Assembly (NCBI RefSeq): GCF_001866645.1
Contig: NZ_MLYP01000070.1
Span: 1 to 64,000 of the forward strand
Origin: Streptomyces colonosanans
Lineage (GTDB): Bacteria; Actinomycetota; Actinomycetes; Streptomycetales; Streptomycetaceae
Direction of reading: 5' to 3'
Length of the DNA stretch: 64,000 bases
Positions 62,325-64,000 of this stretch are shown piece by piece. Made by a program: the position numbers and the translations under genes. Within the stretch, counting starts at the first letter, position 1. Every line of letters begins with the position of its first letter. A model generated the notes under the pieces. That model was given only the letters and a program-made list of their open reading frames with translations, was not told the DNA's origin and searched no databases.

Positions 62325-62516
62325 CTACGCCGTCTGGTGCGCCAGCAGCGCCACCGCCGCGATCAGCACGGCCGCAAGCACGATCAGCGCCGTCGGATTC
62401 AGCCCTGACCAGGGGCTTTCCTGCTGGAGCCGCTCCCGGCTGGCACGGCAGACGGGGCAGCGACCCTCACTCACGGGCGCCGCGCAGTTCGCGCACACCA
62501 ATCGGTCGTACGTCAT
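62325..62516 (-). CDS. Small zinc-ribbon membrane protein
   Basis: The 63-residue protein has two CxxC knuckles (CANC at about 8-11 and CPVC at about 20-23) that can bind one zinc ion. A short linker and one membrane helix near the C-terminus follow (about 42-60, ALIVLAAVLIAAVALLA). It is conserved in style with small Streptomyces proteins near ftsEX, but the function is unknown. The ATG at 62516 starts the coherent sequence MTYDRLVCANC; the frame continues upstream without family-like content. It is divergent from ftsE. Confidence 0.75.
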   Translation of the reverse strand: MTYDRLVCANCAAPVSEGRCPVCRASRERLQQESPWSGLNPTALIVLAAVLIAAVALLAHQTA

Positions 62517-62857
62517 GCGCCCTGCCTTCCTCGTGCCGCTTCCACGTACACAACGCTTCCGGGAACGCAAGCGTTCCTCACTCCACTGTGCCAGGTTCCG
62601 CGAGTCACTGCGCGGGCGCGGCCGGTCACAGGCCCCAGGGAGGGGTGGGTGGGCGCCGGACCACGGCCGCGGGCCGTCCACGGCCGGGCGCATCTGCGCA
62701 GTGAGTCCGCACGGCGTCACGGCTTTGCCTCTGTACGGGACACACCCTCGGGTACAAAAACGCACATCTCCTGCGCAACCCCGACCGGCGACTGCGCTCG
62801 CGCACCCGCTTCGCGTATGGTCACGCTCACCTACCCCCAACGGCCCGTGGTGCATCC
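62517..62857. promoter_or_regulatory. Divergent region, zinc-ribbon gene and ftsE
   Basis: These 341 bases contain no supported gene. The main structured element is the palindrome at 62562-62577. A pair TGTAC/GTACA surrounds 62738-62757, and an A-rich patch (62754-62766) follows. TATGGT near 62816 could be a -10 for ftsE. No strong Shine-Dalgarno sequence precedes the ftsE GTG. Confidence 0.35.
62562..62577. promoter_or_regulatory. Palindrome GGAACGC-AA-GCGTTCC
   Basis: A perfect 7-bp dyad, with a further AACGC half-site 12 bases to its left (62552-62556). It lies 45-61 bases ahead of the zinc-ribbon start, a suitable place for an operator. Confidence 0.5.
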
Positions 62858-63547
62858 GTGATCCGATTCGACAATGTCTCCAAGGTCTACCCGAAGCAGA
62901 ATCACCCTGCGCTCAGGGATGTCTCCCTGGAAGTGGAGAAGGGCGAGTTCGTCTTCCTCGTGGGGTCCTCCGGCTCCGGAAAGTCCACCTTCCTACGGCT
63001 GGTCCTCCGCGAGGAGCGCGCCAGCCACGGCCAGGTGCACGTCCTGGGCAAGGACCTCGCCCGCGTCTCCAACTGGAAGGTGCCGCACATGCGCCGCCAG
63101 CTGGGAACGGTGTTCCAGGACTTCCGGCTCCTGCCGAACAAGACGGTCGCCGAGAACGTGGCCTTCGCACAGGAGGTCATCGGCAAGTCACGCGGAGAGA
63201 TCCGCAAGTCCGTGCCCCAGGTGCTCGACCTCGTCGGGCTCGGCGGCAAGGAGGACCGCAGACCCGGCGAACTCTCCGGTGGTGAACAGCAGCGCGTCGC
63301 CATCGCGCGGGCCTTCGTCAACCGCCCCAAGCTGCTGATCGCCGACGAGCCCACCGGCAACCTCGACCCGCAGACCTCGGTCGGCATCATGAAGCTGCTC
63401 GACCGGATCAACCGGACGGGTACGACCGTGGTGATGGCGACCCACGACCAGAACATCGTGGACCAGATGCGCAAGCGCGTCATCGAGCTGGAGAAGGGCC
63501 GCCTCGTCCGCGACCAGGCGCGCGGCGTCTACGGCTACCAGCACTGA
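62858..63547 (+). CDS. ftsE: Cell division ATP-binding protein FtsE
   Basis: FtsE is the ABC ATPase of the FtsEX complex, which controls peptidoglycan hydrolases at the division site through the membrane partner FtsX. The 229-residue product has Walker A GSSGSGKST (36-44), Q-loop TVFQDFRLLPNKTV, signature LSGGEQQR and Walker B LLIADEPTGNLD, all intact. The start is GTG 62858 (VIRFDNVSKVYPK). ftsX follows after 28 bases on the same strand, so the two form an operon. No hydrolase partner is within the window. Confidence 0.97.
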   Translation: MIRFDNVSKVYPKQNHPALRDVSLEVEKGEFVFLVGSSGSGKSTFLRLVLREERASHGQVHVLGKDLARVSNWKVPHMRRQLGTVFQDFRLLPNKTVAENVAFAQEVIGKSRGEIRKSVPQVLDLVGLGGKEDRRPGELSGGEQQRVAIARAFVNRPKLLIADEPTGNLDPQTSVGIMKLLDRINRTGTTVVMATHDQNIVDQMRKRVIELEKGRLVRDQARGVYGYQH

Positions 63548-63575
63548 ATTCCACGGAAAGGCTTGAACAGACGCC

Positions 63576-64000
63576 ATGCGCGCGCAGTTCGTTCTGTCGG
63601 AGATCGGTGTCGGTCTCCGTCGCAATCTGACGATGACCTTCGCCGTCATCGTCTCCGTCGCTCTCTCCCTGGCGCTCTTCGGCGGTTCTCTGCTGATGAC
63701 CGACCAGGTGGGCGCGATGAAGGGCTACTGGTACGACAAGGTCAACGTCTCGATCTTCCTCTGCAACAAGAGCGACGCGGAGTCCGACCCCAACTGCTCC
63801 AAGGGTGCGGTCACCGAGGAGCAGAAGAAGCAGATCCTCGGCGACCTGAACAAGATGACGACCGTCGTCCAGAAGGTCACCTACGAGTCGCAGGACGAGG
63901 CCTACAAGCACTACAAGCAGCAGTTCGGCGACTCCCCGCTGGCCAGTTCGCTCACCCCGGACCAGATGCAGGAGTCGTACCGCATCAAACTGAAGGACCC
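63576..64000 (+). CDS. ftsX: Cell division protein FtsX, 5' part
   Basis: The frame from ATG 63576 runs off the right edge after 141 codons. It shows a short cytoplasmic N-terminus (MRAQFVLSEIGVGLRRNLTM), a membrane helix (about 21-42) and then the large external domain. That domain contains two cysteines (CNKSDAESDPNC) as in actinobacterial FtsX. This external domain normally contacts a peptidoglycan hydrolase. About half of the gene, with the remaining three membrane helices, is missing because the window ends. Confidence 0.95.
   Translation, partial: MRAQFVLSEIGVGLRRNLTMTFAVIVSVALSLALFGGSLLMTDQVGAMKGYWYDKVNVSIFLCNKSDAESDPNCSKGAVTEEQKKQILGDLNKMTTVVQKVTYESQDEAYKHYKQQFGDSPLASSLTPDQMQESYRIKLKD

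Overview
The window is chromosomal DNA of a Streptomyces species or a very close relative. It has very high G+C, strong GC bias at third codon positions and frequent GTG/TTG starts. It also carries a typical actinobacterial gene set: mtrA-mtrB-lpqB, hpf, secA without a zinc tail, a 1641-residue NAD-glutamate dehydrogenase, tandem pkaA/pkaB kinases, and prfB close to ftsEX. The gene order matches, from memory, the S. coelicolor SCO302x to SCO2968 region read backwards. That correspondence is a recollection, not a search result. No rRNA, tRNA, transposase, CRISPR array or prophage gene was seen.

Region by region. (1) 1-5554, minus strand: a membrane operon (polytopic protein, DUF4129, DUF4350, MoxR ATPase, DUF58) chained by ATGA overlaps, with the start of one more gene cut by the left edge. 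(2) 5695-12514, plus: mtnA (methionine salvage), mtrA-mtrB-lpqB (envelope and developmental signalling) and a ComF-like phosphoribosyltransferase. (3) 12823-22470: hpf, a NarL-type regulator, a YcaQ/AlkX-like glycosylase, a GNAT acetyltransferase, secA, an Rv3235-like protein, a DUF6912 protein, a HAD hydrolase and a DJ-1/PfpI protein. (4) 23072-27997: NAD-glutamate dehydrogenase.

(5) 28204-49022: a 21-kb cell-wall glycopolymer locus. It holds a GtrA-like protein, three polytopic GT-C type enzymes, two GT2 enzymes with long C-terminal domains, a TagGH/Wzm-Wzt-like ABC exporter, a TetR regulator, and four large proteins joining a GT2-like N-terminus to a CDP-alditol phosphotransferase (TagF-type) C-terminus. 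The four fall into two motif classes, described in the findings. (6) 49189-53070: a binding-protein-dependent sugar importer without its own ATPase. The two permease genes are separated by a perfect 92-bp tandem repeat whose units form stop-start coupled mini-ORFs. (7) 53256-60000: an FHA-FtsK/SpoIIIE ATPase divergent from pkaA and pkaB. (8) 60118-64000: prfB, a sortase-anchored surface protein, a small zinc-ribbon membrane protein, ftsE and the start of ftsX.

Much of the window concerns the cell envelope: polymer synthesis and export, signalling kinases, sortase substrate, division ABC system and protein export. Strand switches are usually marked by long GC-rich hairpins that look like bidirectional terminators. 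Coordinates of start codons were chosen from Shine-Dalgarno position, family start and overlap with the neighbour. All functional calls rest on reading the translated sequences without a database search.
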